Positions 1-6,494 are shown, counted from the stretch's first letter. The stretch is 7,711 bases of DNA from Armatimonadota bacterium (GCA_012841485.1 DUUU01000472.1:1-7711); one strand, 5' to 3'. Translations and numbers: made by a program. Notes: generated by a model from the letters alone, not told the origin.

Positions 1-3000
1 GACGTGCCGCCGCTTCAGCGCGCGGTGCCCGTTCACGAAGGCCGCCTGGAGGTAGAAGCCGGGCAGGAATGGACGGCACGAATCGCCGTGCCGGCTTGCT
101 CGGAGGAGGAGCGCCCGCTCCTCCAACTCAAGGCGTGCGTCCTGGGCGGCAGCGGGTGCAACTACGTGATGCAAGTGCTCATTGACGGAGTGCCCCTCTC
201 GGAATCGGTGCTTCGCAGGCGCCTCCTCAACAAGCTGCCCTACTTCGACCCGCCCAACACCGATTTCCACTTCGCCTGGTACGACTCCCGGCTGAACCGG
301 TGGATGACGATCTTTACCCAGGACGGGGAGGCCACCTTCGGGGGCACCGGGCGAGACGCCGATTTCCTATTCGATCTCACCGGCATGGCCACTCCCGGGA
401 AGAGCATCACCATTGCGTTCCGGCACATGATGCCGGAGCTGCCGGCGGCGGTCAAACGAGACCGCGCGCCGCTGGTAATCAGCGACGCGAAGCTGGGCGT
501 CCTGAGCGTGAGCGAGGTAGCCCGGCTGCGCCGCGCGGTGGAGGCCGCGGAGGAGATGCGCCCCATCCCGGTGAACCCAGCCCTTCCCGCCGATTCGCAT
601 CCGGGGGAGCGCCCCTATGAAGTGGTCTGGACGGGCCGGCAGGAGAAGCCGCGGGCGCAGGTGGCGTTTGGCGACCTGAAGGGCTGGAGCGCGTTCGCTA
701 TCGGTGAGGTGGATGCCTCCGTCCAGCTTTCCGAGAAGTACCGCCTGTGGCGCGACCGGGGCGGGCAGGTCACCTGGGGCCCTAACGAAAAGTCGGCGAC
801 GATTCTCCTGCGTCCGGACCGGCCGATCCTGATCGAGGGTCGGTTCGACGCCGCGAACCTGTGGCTCTACTCCGAGACGGATCGCATGAAAGAGCGCCAT
901 CCCAGCGTGGTGGCCCACCTGGTGGATGCTGCCGAGCGCGACTTCGCGATCGACCTGGGCACCGTGACCAGCACCTACTGGAACCTTCTCCACGGCGTGC
1001 TAGAGCGCCAGGCGCTTGCCGGCGCGCGCTTCCCGATGCGCTTCGCCGGGCTGGAGATCAACGTGGGCCGGGCCGAGAAGCCTCGCCGGCTCACCCTGGA
1101 ATCCCTCGCCTTCTACACGCGCAACCGCAAGCCGTTCACGGCGAACACGCGGCCCGCCAAGCCTGCTTTCCCGATCTCGGATAACGGGATGCTCCCCACG
1201 CCGCCCCGTGGCGTGAAGACGCAGGTGGAAGCAGCCGCCCCGGGCACGCTCTTCACCTGCAGCACGGCGGCCGGCGTGCTGCAATACCGCGTGGATCCCT
1301 CCAAGGGTCTGTTCGAGGGCATCACTGCACGCTGGAACGACGGGCCCTGGTTCCAGCCGATGGCCGGCGGCGAGCTGAAGCATGAGGCCCCGGGCGGCGC
1401 GCGGGCAGGCGCGCCGAAACTTGTCTCCGCGAAGCTGGCAAACCGCCGGCTCACCGCGCGTTGGGAGCAAGGCACCACGTGGGAGGCCACCTATACCCTT
1501 CGGGGCACCACCCTCGTCGTGGATGTGACCAGCGCGGGCGGCGCGGCCACCGGGCTCGGCTTCGGGCGCGTGGTGGGATTGCCGGAAGCGCGCCCCATCG
1601 CCGTGCCCTACCTCACCTACGGCATGGGCCCCGGCCCGCTCGTCGCCTGCGGCCGCGACGTCTTTGTCTCGGTGTACTCGGACTGGTACCACTCCCACTG
1701 CAGCCGCATCAACGGCATGATCCCGCAAGGGGGAGACGGGGTGGCGCTGATGACCGGCACCGAGTATTACCCCCTCACCAATGGCCGGCGCAATGACCTG
1801 CGCGAGCGCGTTCTGGTCACGGTTTCGCCTGAATTCACCGAGGTACTCCCCAATATCCCGCACCCCGCGACGCCACATCTGGAGCGCCTCTCGCCCTACA
1901 TGTTCGTGATGGCAAGCTACATCCAGCCAAACCTGTGGCGGACGATGAAGCGCCATGGCATCGACCACGTGATCACGTGTGACTTCGCGCGCTTCTACGT
2001 GCAGGACTTCGCCGAGGGCTTTGGCGGGCGCTGGAAGCCGCACCCCTCGCTCACCATGGAGCAGATCCAGGCCTACCGCAAGGAGATCAAGGAGCTGGGC
2101 TACCTCTTTGGCGCCTACAGCGACCTGCGCGACTGGTTCCCGCTCAACGAGTATTTCGACGAAAACTGCGTGGCGCTGCGCCAAAACGGCGACCTCGCCG
2201 AGGGGTGGTTTGGCAACTACCGGGCGAAGGCGAACTACCTCCCCGTGCTTGCCCGGCTGGTGGGCGAGAAGGCGCACCAGTACTACGCGCCCGATTCGGT
2301 CTACATGGACACCCACTCGTGCCAGCGCCCCGATGCCAGCGACTTTGAAGCGGGCGTGCCCGGCGCCGGCATCGCGCGCGACCAGATCTACTTCAACGGC
2401 GATAGCATGTTGGAGACGCGCAAGTGGTATGGCACGGTGATGAGCGAGGGCGCCGTCCGGTGGATGTACGCCGGGATCGCCGATATGGACTATGCCTCGC
2501 TCTTCATGGGCGAGGATGCCTCGAAGATCCCGCCGCTGGTCGACTTCGACCTGCTGAAGATCCACCCGCTGAATCACGGCACGATGATGGGCTACGCGCC
2601 CTCGGTCTTCTTCCGGGATACCCAGCAGGCCAACCGGCTCTACGGCGACAAGGGCGAATGGCCCGCGCCGGTGGAGTTCCACCAGTACGTCGCCGCCAGC
2701 CTCGCCTACGGGCACATGCTGATGATGGGCTACAGCTACCTCCCGCCGCTCTCGCGCATGATCCAGCTCTACGCGCTGATGCAGGGCGTGCAGAAGGAGT
2801 ATCTCACCGACCGCGTGGCGGAGATCCACTATCATGATGGCCGCGAGTTCGTCTCCACTAGCCAGGCGTTGCGCGAGGACTCGCGCAAGCTCGGCCGGGT
2901 GCGGGTTCGCTATGCCCGAGGTCTGACGGTACACGTCAACTACCACCCCGAGCAGCAATGGGAAGTGGAAGGCTACCGTCTCCCGCCCTACGGCTGGCTG

Positions 3001-3447
3001 ATCACCAAGCCGGGCGAGATCCTCGCCTTCAGCGCCCTGATGGATGGCCGGCGCGTCGATTACACCCGCTGCCCCGAGTACGTCTATCTCAACGCCGGCG
3101 ACCGCCCGGCACGCGTCGAGGCAGTCGAGGCGCAGGGCGCGGTGTGGCTGAAGCGCGAAGCGAAGGGGTGGCGCCTGGTTCCGTGCGGCAACCTGGGGCC
3201 CTGGGACCACTTCCCGGCCGAGGGCCTGCCGGAGTTCCAGAAGGACATGCGCCTGAAGAGCATCCCGGCCGACCGCGGGTGTGGCGCCATCGCGGTCGAC
3301 ACGCAGGCGCTCCTGGGCAAGGCCCCCGCGGCCGTGCGCGTCCACGCGCGCAGCGACTCCAATCAACCCGCCGCCGCTCGCGTTCAAGCATGCGAGAAGC
3401 TGACCTTCACGCCCACGGCAGCGGTGGCTGACTATCTGCTGGAGTAA
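1..3447 (+). CDS. Large glycoside-hydrolase-like protein, 5' partial
   Basis: The open frame runs from the window edge to TAA at 3445-3447. A GTG at 4 is possible as a start, but no ribosome binding site can be seen and the frame is open before it, so the true N-terminus (and any signal peptide) is probably outside. Residues are numbered from that GTG. About 1-630 is rich in beta-strand-like, Trp/Tyr-rich sequence. About 633-960 looks like a TIM barrel, with strand-like segments MFVMASY (633), HVITCDF (ending near 661), LFGAYSD (701-707) and VYMDTHS (766-772), then MSEG (813-816). Asp769 and Glu815 sit where nucleophile and acid/base usually lie in retaining glycosidases of this shape. The C-terminal part (about 970-1147) is beta-rich, with HVNYHPEQQW and LPPYGW (993-998). 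The layout resembles GH101/GH129/GH36-like enzymes, but I cannot assign a family; the enzymatic role and substrate are inference. It converges on the heat-shock operon and is probably unrelated to it. Confidence 0.85.
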   Translation, partial: DVPPLQRAVPVHEGRLEVEAGQEWTARIAVPACSEEERPLLQLKACVLGGSGCNYVMQVLIDGVPLSESVLRRRLLNKLPYFDPPNTDFHFAWYDSRLNRWMTIFTQDGEATFGGTGRDADFLFDLTGMATPGKSITIAFRHMMPELPAAVKRDRAPLVISDAKLGVLSVSEVARLRRAVEAAEEMRPIPVNPALPADSHPGERPYEVVWTGRQEKPRAQVAFGDLKGWSAFAIGEVDASVQLSEKYRLWRDRGGQVTWGPNEKSATILLRPDRPILIEGRFDAANLWLYSETDRMKERHPSVVAHLVDAAERDFAIDLGTVTSTYWNLLHGVLERQALAGARFPMRFAGLEINVGRAEKPRRLTLESLAFYTRNRKPFTANTRPAKPAFPISDNGMLPTPPRGVKTQVEAAAPGTLFTCSTAAGVLQYRVDPSKGLFEGITARWNDGPWFQPMAGGELKHEAPGGARAGAPKLVSAKLANRRLTARWEQGTTWEATYTLRGTTLVVDVTSAGGAATGLGFGRVVGLPEARPIAVPYLTYGMGPGPLVACGRDVFVSVYSDWYHSHCSRINGMIPQGGDGVALMTGTEYYPLTNGRRNDLRERVLVTVSPEFTEVLPNIPHPATPHLERLSPYMFVMASYIQPNLWRTMKRHGIDHVITCDFARFYVQDFAEGFGGRWKPHPSLTMEQIQAYRKEIKELGYLFGAYSDLRDWFPLNEYFDENCVALRQNGDLAEGWFGNYRAKANYLPVLARLVGEKAHQYYAPDSVYMDTHSCQRPDASDFEAGVPGAGIARDQIYFNGDSMLETRKWYGTVMSEGAVRWMYAGIADMDYASLFMGEDASKIPPLVDFDLLKIHPLNHGTMMGYAPSVFFRDTQQANRLYGDKGEWPAPVEFHQYVAASLAYGHMLMMGYSYLPPLSRMIQLYALMQGVQKEYLTDRVAEIHYHDGREFVSTSQALREDSRKLGRVRVRYARGLTVHVNYHPEQQWEVEGYRLPPYGWLITKPGEILAFSALMDGRRVDYTRCPEYVYLNAGDRPARVEAVEAQGAVWLKREAKGWRLVPCGNLGPWDHFPAEGLPEFQKDMRLKSIPADRGCGAIAVDTQALLGKAPAAVRVHARSDSNQPAAARVQACEKLTFTPTAAVADYLLE

Positions 3448-3521
3448 CGCCGCGGGAAAGAGGCCGCCCGGTGGCGAGCATCCAAGTCATCGGGTGGCCA
3501 GCCTACGGCATCAAGTGAAAA

Positions 3522-3554
3522 GGGGCATGGGACCGCTGTGCGGTCCCATGCCCC
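3522..3554 (-). terminator. Rho-independent terminator of the heat-shock operon, between convergent genes
   Basis: A perfect inverted repeat pairs 3522-3535 with 3541-3554 (14 bp). The C at 3536 and G at 3540 can add a fifteenth pair, leaving a three-base loop. Read on the minus strand, the stem is followed at once by TTTT and then CACTTGA, the usual layout of an intrinsic terminator. It lies 25 bases beyond the hspR stop. On the plus strand it lies 74 bases beyond the stop of the large gene but is followed by AAAGTGTTTG, with no proper T-run. It therefore mainly serves the minus-strand operon, though the stem could also hold back plus-strand read-through. Confidence 0.88.
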
Positions 3555-3579
3555 AAAGTGTTTGTGAGAAGCGAGGGGA

Positions 3580-3915
3580 TCACTCATCCGGACTGGCGGG
3601 GAGCAGGAAGGCGCCTGTGGCGCGGCGATGCTCCGCCTTGACATCCTCCAGCTCTTGCTGGAGCTGATCGATCTTGTCGAGCAGGCTGAAGATGATCTCC
3701 ACCCCCGCCAGGTTCACGCCCATCTCCTGTGTCAGGCGCCGGATCTGGCGCAGGCGCTCGATATCCGCCTCGGAAAAGAAGCGGCGCTTGCTGATGTAGC
3801 GTGGACGAATGAGCCCCAATCGTTCGTAGAGCCGAATGCTCTGCGGATGCATGTCACAGATCCGCGCTACAACACTGATCATGAATAGTGGCTCATCCCG
3901 GCGTTCCTCCCGCAT
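3580..3915 (-). CDS. hspR: HspR, MerR-family heat-shock repressor
   Basis: This is a DNA-binding autorepressor that closes the operon. In Streptomyces, HspR binds inverted HAIR sites near dnaK promoters and uses DnaK as co-repressor; that such a loop works here is inference, as the dnaK promoter is outside the window. The protein is about 111 residues. The MerR-type winged helix covers about 12-76: ISVVARICDMHPQSIRLYER, then RRFFSEADIERLRQI and MGVNLAGVEIIF. The HPQ-IRLYERLGL and GVNLAGV segments are typical of HspR. A short coiled coil (LLDKIDQLQQELEDVKAE) follows. There are no metal-binding cysteines of the MerR/CueR kind. I chose the ATG at 3915 because GAGAGG (3930-3925) lies 9 bases before it. 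A GTG at 3924 would add MKR and overlap the dnaJ stop as GTGA, but the same GAGAGG directly abuts it. Either start suggests translational coupling to dnaJ. Confidence 0.93.
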   Translation of the reverse strand: MREERRDEPLFMISVVARICDMHPQSIRLYERLGLIRPRYISKRRFFSEADIERLRQIRRLTQEMGVNLAGVEIIFSLLDKIDQLQQELEDVKAEHRRATGAFLLPASPDE

Positions 3916-3920
3916 CCTCT

Positions 3921-4892
3921 TCACCCTCTCTGCCGGGCGAGCTCCTCAACGAGCTCGCGCTCATGGTCACTCAGGTCACGCGGCACGATGATGTTGATCC
4001 GCGCCAGCAGGTCGCCATAGCCTGAACCCCCTCGCTTGGGCATTCCCAGACCACCCAAGCGGAACACCTGTCCGCCCTGGGTGCCGGCCGGGATCTTCAT
4101 CTGAACGGTGCCTCCCCGCAGGGTGCGCACCGTCGTCTCGCCCCCGAGGGCAGCCGTCGCGAAACTGATGTGCACATCGCAACGCAGATTGTCGCCGTCG
4201 CGCTGGAAAACCGGGTGCGGGCGAACTCGCACCGTCAGATAGAGGTCTCCCGGAGGGCCGCCGTGTTGGCTGCGCTCGCCCATGCCCCCCAGGCGAAGCC
4301 GGGCTCCGGTGTCCACGCCGGCTGGGATCTTGACCTCTACGCGCCGGCCATTGATCTGGACCGGCTTCGCGCCCCCATGATACGCCTCTTCGAGAGAGAT
4401 CTCGATTTCGGCGGCGACATCGGCACCGCGGACGGGAGCTCCTCCCATGCTCCCCCGCTCGCGAAACGCATTCCCGAAGAGGTCACCGAAGCCGCCGAAG
4501 CCGCCGCGACCGCCGCGCGGTGCCGCGCCCTCGCCAAAGCCGCCGCCCAGGCCGAAGATGCTCCGCAGGATCTCGTTGATATCCTGGTCGCCCCCCAGAT
4601 CGAAGTGAACCGTGCCCCCATAGGGGTTCTGGAAGTCGAAGCCACGAGCGCCCGCCTGCTGGGCCTGTTTCCACTGCGCCCCGAAGCGGTCATAGGCCTT
4701 CCGCTTCTCCGGGTCGCTGAGCACCTCGTTGGCCTCGCTCAGCTCCTTGAACTTCTCGGCAGCAGCGGGGTCGCCGGGGTTCACGTCCGGGTGGTATTTG
4801 CGCGCGAGCTTTCGGAACGCTTGCTTGATCTCTTTATCCGTCGCGTCCCGCTTCACGCCCAACACCTCGTAGTAGTCCTTGAATGTTGACAT
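3921..4892 (-). CDS. dnaJ: DnaJ-type co-chaperone without zinc finger (class II, CbpA-like)
   Basis: This J-domain protein of 323 residues stimulates the DnaK ATPase and delivers unfolded clients in the cytoplasm. The J domain spans about 5-71 with the invariant HPD at 34-36. A Gly/Phe-rich region spans about 81-152, including GLGGGFGEG and [11 protein letters not shown]. Two beta-rich client-binding domains follow (about 155-310), with [19 protein letters not shown] and [19 protein letters not shown] as matching segments. The four CxxCxGxG repeats of class I DnaJ are absent; the only cysteine is Cys238. Thermus thermophilus DnaJ, also encoded in a dnaK cluster, likewise lacks them. The ATG at 4892 is preferred because the J domain begins within a few residues and GGGGAG lies just upstream; a GTG at 4937 would add 15 unlike residues. 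A 7-bp stem covers that ribosome binding site. A 288-base spacer separates it from grpE, and its TGA stop nearly touches hspR. Confidence 0.95.
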   Translation of the reverse strand: MSTFKDYYEVLGVKRDATDKEIKQAFRKLARKYHPDVNPGDPAAAEKFKELSEANEVLSDPEKRKAYDRFGAQWKQAQQAGARGFDFQNPYGGTVHFDLGGDQDINEILRSIFGLGGGFGEGAAPRGGRGGFGGFGDLFGNAFRERGSMGGAPVRGADVAAEIEISLEEAYHGGAKPVQINGRRVEVKIPAGVDTGARLRLGGMGERSQHGGPPGDLYLTVRVRPHPVFQRDGDNLRCDVHISFATAALGGETTVRTLRGGTVQMKIPAGTQGGQVFRLGGLGMPKRGGSGYGDLLARINIIVPRDLSDHERELVEELARQRG

Positions 4893-4894
4893 CT

Positions 4895-4918
4895 TCTCCC
4901 CGGATCTGACAGGGGAGA
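4895..4918 (-). promoter_or_regulatory. Hairpin sequestering the dnaJ ribosome binding site (candidate RNA thermometer)
   Basis: On the minus strand TCTCCCC (4918-4912) is an exact reverse complement of GGGGAGA (4901-4895), with a ten-base loop TGTCAGATCC. The right arm is the dnaJ Shine-Dalgarno sequence itself, and the stem ends two bases before the ATG at 4892. In the folded mRNA the ribosome binding site would be hidden; a short stem like this could open with heat. The pairing is seen directly. The thermometer role is inference from the heat-shock context, and it does not match the ROSE or fourU types that I know. The SD-to-ATG spacing is also short (GGAG then three bases). Confidence 0.5.
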
Positions 4919-5014
4919 GGGGGCAGGCTGCCGGCACCCGGCGTTTGCCTCGCCCTCCTCATCCCTCACGGCGTCCTCGTCTCCATCCCAACCCACTCAG
5001 AGCCTGCGCTCCGC

Positions 5015-5046
5015 GCGTGGGGCCACGCTCGCATCGGGCCCCACGC
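5015..5046 (-). repeat. 10-bp perfect inverted repeat in the grpE-dnaJ spacer
   Basis: GCGTGGGGCC at 5015-5024 is exactly reverse-complementary to GGCCCCACGC at 5037-5046, with a 12-base loop. No T-run follows on either strand, so it is not an ordinary intrinsic terminator. It may act as an mRNA-stabilising or processing stem, which is inference. Confidence 0.55.
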
Positions 5047-5180
5047 CAAGGCAGAACGGAGTCTCGGCTCTCCAGGCGGGTGCTCTCAGCGAAAGCCGCG
5101 ATAGCGCGGAAAGCAGGCAGCAGCCTTGCATCCATTCCATCGTGCGTTCCGCGCACCGCCCATGCCATCGAGCTCTCCGC

Positions 5181-5765
5181 TTAACGAGCCACCCGCACGC
5201 GAGCTGGCCTCACCAGCCGTTCACCGAAGGTGTACCCCTTCAGGATCGGCTCCACAACGGTGTCCGGCTCATACTCTGTATTCTCTACCGAGTCAATCGC
5301 TTCGTGGACGTTTGGATCAAACGTCTCGCCAGTCGTCGGCACCTCTTTCAATCCCTGCTTCTGCAGCGCACTGAGGAGCTGCTCATGGATCAAGCGGATA
5401 CCCTCTCGCACCACGTCGGCACTCGTGCTCGTATCGTCCAGCGCCCGCTCCAGGTTATCCACCGTCGGGAGGATCACGCGGAGCAGATCCACCTTGGCCA
5501 CATTGCCGGCGTCGCTCAACTCGCGCGCCGTGCGCTTCCGGAAATTCTCGAAGCTCGCGCGCTCGCGCTGCCATCCATCCAGGAACTCCTTCGCTTCCCT
5601 CTCGTGTGCCTCGGCTTCCTGCGTTTGCTGCTCCAGGGCCGCTTCCAGCTCCGCGACGCGCGCCTCGAGCGCGGCGATACGCTCGTCACTCCGCCGCTCA
5701 CTCTTCGGCTCCGCGGCCGCCTCTGCCGCCGCCGCTTCCTGAACAGGCTCTCTCTCGTCAGCCAT
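5181..5765 (-). CDS. grpE: GrpE, nucleotide exchange factor of DnaK
   Basis: GrpE releases ADP from DnaK so that ATP can bind and the client is let go; it works as a dimer in the cytoplasm. The product is 194 residues, normal for the family. Residues 1-27 are Ala/Glu-rich and probably disordered. About 28-75 is a long coiled coil (ERIAALEARVAELEAALEQQ). A helical region follows with the family-typical NFRKRTARE (74-82) and LLRVILPTVDNLERAL (94-109). The C-terminal beta domain (about 140-194) carries FDPNVHEAI (149-157) and VVEPILKGYTFGERLVRPA (170-188), the GrpE signature region. The stop is TAA. The ATG at 5765 is preceded by AGAGGG, but with only two bases between them, which is closer than usual. 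The gene lies 121 bases beyond hsp20 and 288 bases before dnaJ, both long gaps with predicted stem-loops. Confidence 0.96.
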   Translation of the reverse strand: MADEREPVQEAAAAEAAAEPKSERRSDERIAALEARVAELEAALEQQTQEAEAHEREAKEFLDGWQRERASFENFRKRTARELSDAGNVAKVDLLRVILPTVDNLERALDDTSTSADVVREGIRLIHEQLLSALQKQGLKEVPTTGETFDPNVHEAIDSVENTEYEPDTVVEPILKGYTFGERLVRPARVRVAR

Positions 5766-5790
5766 ATCCCTCTGTCTTTCTTACCTGTGT

Positions 5791-5822
5791 CCGGGGCGCG
5801 GCTGCGCCGCCGCGCGACCCGG
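5791..5822 (-). repeat. GC-rich hairpin upstream of grpE
   Basis: CCGGG (5791-5795) pairs with CCCGG (5818-5822); after one G/A mismatch, CGCG (5797-5800) pairs with CGCG (5813-5816), leaving a 12-base loop. The stem lies about 26 bases before the grpE start. No T-run follows it in the minus direction. It could stabilise the downstream mRNA or modulate read-through; the role is inference. Confidence 0.45.
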
Positions 5823-5833
5823 CACGGATTGAT

Positions 5834-5885
5834 ACTCCAACAATCGCTCGCGCGGCTGAATGACGTTCAGCCTCTGTGTTGGAGT
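5834..5885 (-). repeat. Nested stem-loop directly after the hsp20 stop codon
   Basis: An outer 9-bp perfect stem pairs ACTCCAACA (5834-5842) with TGTTGGAGT (5877-5885). Inside it, a 7-bp perfect stem pairs GGCTGAA (5854-5860) with TTCAGCC (5866-5872) around TGACG. The structure starts one base after the hsp20 TAG. In the minus direction it is followed by ATCAATCCG, with no T-run, so it does not look like a full intrinsic terminator. It may protect the dnaK-hsp20 part of the message, serve as a processing site, or partly attenuate the downstream genes; these are inferences. Confidence 0.6.
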
Positions 5886-5886
5886 C

Positions 5887-6333
5887 CTAGGCGGAGGCAC
5901 TGATCTCGATACGACGCGGCTTGGTCTCCTCTGCCTTCGGGATCGTCACCATGAGCACGCCATCGCGATACTGCGCCGTCACGCGATCTGCCTGTACCTG
6001 CGTTGCCAGGGTAAAGGTGCGCATAAACGGCCCTGAGACTCGCTCGGCGCGCAGGCAATTGGGAGACTCCTGGTCGTCCAGCGTGCGCTCGCCACGGATG
6101 GTCAGCGTCTCGCCCTCCAGCTCCACCTGGATATCCGATTGCTGGATGCCAGGAAGATCCATCTTCAGGGTGATGCTGTCGTTATCCTCGAAGATGTCCA
6201 CGGCGGGCGTCCAGCCTCGCCGGGCCATTCCTTCGCGCCCCGGCCCGCGAGAGACGCTCTCATCGAACAACCGGTTGATCTGATCCCGGAGCGCGATCAC
6301 ATCGGTAAAGGGATCCCAAGTAGGTCGAAGCAT
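5887..6333 (-). CDS. hsp20: Small heat-shock protein, Hsp20/alpha-crystallin family
   Basis: This is an ATP-independent holdase that keeps denaturing proteins in a refoldable state and passes them to the DnaK system. The product is 148 residues, typical for bacterial Hsp20. The N-terminal arm (1-40) includes WDPFTDVIALRDQINRLFDE, a common Hsp20 start. The alpha-crystallin domain spans about 41-138: WTPAVDIFEDNDSITLKMDL, PGIQQSDIQVELEGETLTI, GER (81-83), the FMRTFTL strand and the hallmark DGVLMVTIPK (124-133). The C-terminal IxI motif that docks neighbouring subunits is present as Ile142-Glu-Ile144. The ATG at 6333 has a strong GGGAGGG (6349-6343) nine bases upstream, so the start is secure. 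The gene sits between dnaK and grpE, 161 bases after dnaK, instead of being a separate locus. Expression with the operon under HspR control is inferred. Confidence 0.96.
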   Translation of the reverse strand: MLRPTWDPFTDVIALRDQINRLFDESVSRGPGREGMARRGWTPAVDIFEDNDSITLKMDLPGIQQSDIQVELEGETLTIRGERTLDDQESPNCLRAERVSGPFMRTFTLATQVQADRVTAQYRDGVLMVTIPKAEETKPRRIEISASA

Positions 6334-6494
6334 CTTTCTCTTCCCTCCCTGCCTGTTCTCAGACTGCGGAACCAGCGCGCGGATGCGGGGGTATCCCCTG
6401 CTCTGCTTCGCCCCATCCGCGGCCTGGGGAGCGGATCACGGAACGGCAGGCGTCCGCCACTCCGCGACCCGTGTCCCCACTCCGCCACGCGATC
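6334..6494 (-). other. 161-base spacer between dnaK and hsp20 with stem-loop
   Basis: No gene was found. CGCGGATG (6378-6385) is perfectly reverse-complementary to CATCCGCG (6414-6421). Within that loop, GGGG (6388-6391) can pair with CCCC (6395-6398) around TAT. CCACTCCGC occurs twice (6457-6465 and 6477-6485), 20 bases apart, just after the dnaK stop. The hsp20 ribosome binding site GGGAGGG (6349-6343) lies at the downstream end. No T-run terminator, promoter or HAIR/CIRCE operator was evident, so read-through from dnaK into hsp20 is expected. Confidence 0.45.

Larger units (their letters stand above)
4893..5180 (-). other. 288-base structured spacer between grpE and dnaJ
   Basis: No recognisable gene lies here. 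Several inverted repeats do: GCGTGGGGCC (5015-5024) with GGCCCCACGC (5037-5046), a 10-bp perfect stem around a 12-base loop; CCGCG (5096-5100) with CGCGG (5105-5109) around ATAG; an imperfect stem at 5113-5129; GTGCG (5142-5146) with CGCAC (5152-5156); and the stem over the dnaJ ribosome binding site at 4895-4918. A 69-codon minus-strand ORF spans 5168-4959. GGAGAG lies four bases before its ATG and the grpE stop is just upstream, but its product is Arg-rich and matches nothing I recognise, so I do not call it a gene. I saw no convincing -35/-10 promoter pair, T-box or HAIR site. The spacer could be a structured mRNA region, an RNA-processing site or a copy of a dispersed repeat. Confidence 0.5.

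Noticed and set aside
124..135. ACTCAAG near 127 as half of an HspR site
   Set aside because: It is a lone half-site inside the large coding region without the inverted partner at the right spacing.
1000..3387. 795-codon minus-strand open frame opposite the large gene
   Set aside because: It is an antisense shadow caused by GC-rich codon use. The plus-strand frame is longer and shows coherent protein-like segments; the antisense product is Arg/His/Ala-rich with no known motif.
4170..4889. 239-codon plus-strand open frame opposite dnaJ
   Set aside because: The minus strand here encodes an unmistakable J-domain protein; the plus-strand product has no recognisable motif.
4893..5180. T-box riboswitch or HAIR/CIRCE operator in the grpE-dnaJ spacer
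   Set aside because: No GGTGG-ACC-GCG T-box core, no CTTGAGT-N7-ACTCAAG and no CIRCE (TTAGCACTC-N9-GAGTGCTAA) was found here or elsewhere in the window.
5142..5903. 253-codon plus-strand open frame opposite grpE
   Set aside because: It is antisense to a clear GrpE and also runs through two intergenic hairpins; low-complexity Arg/Leu composition.
6334..6353. RNA thermometer over the hsp20 ribosome binding site
   Set aside because: No nearby CCTCCC-type complement to GGGAGGG was found; only a 6-bp match about 100 bases away, too weak to claim.
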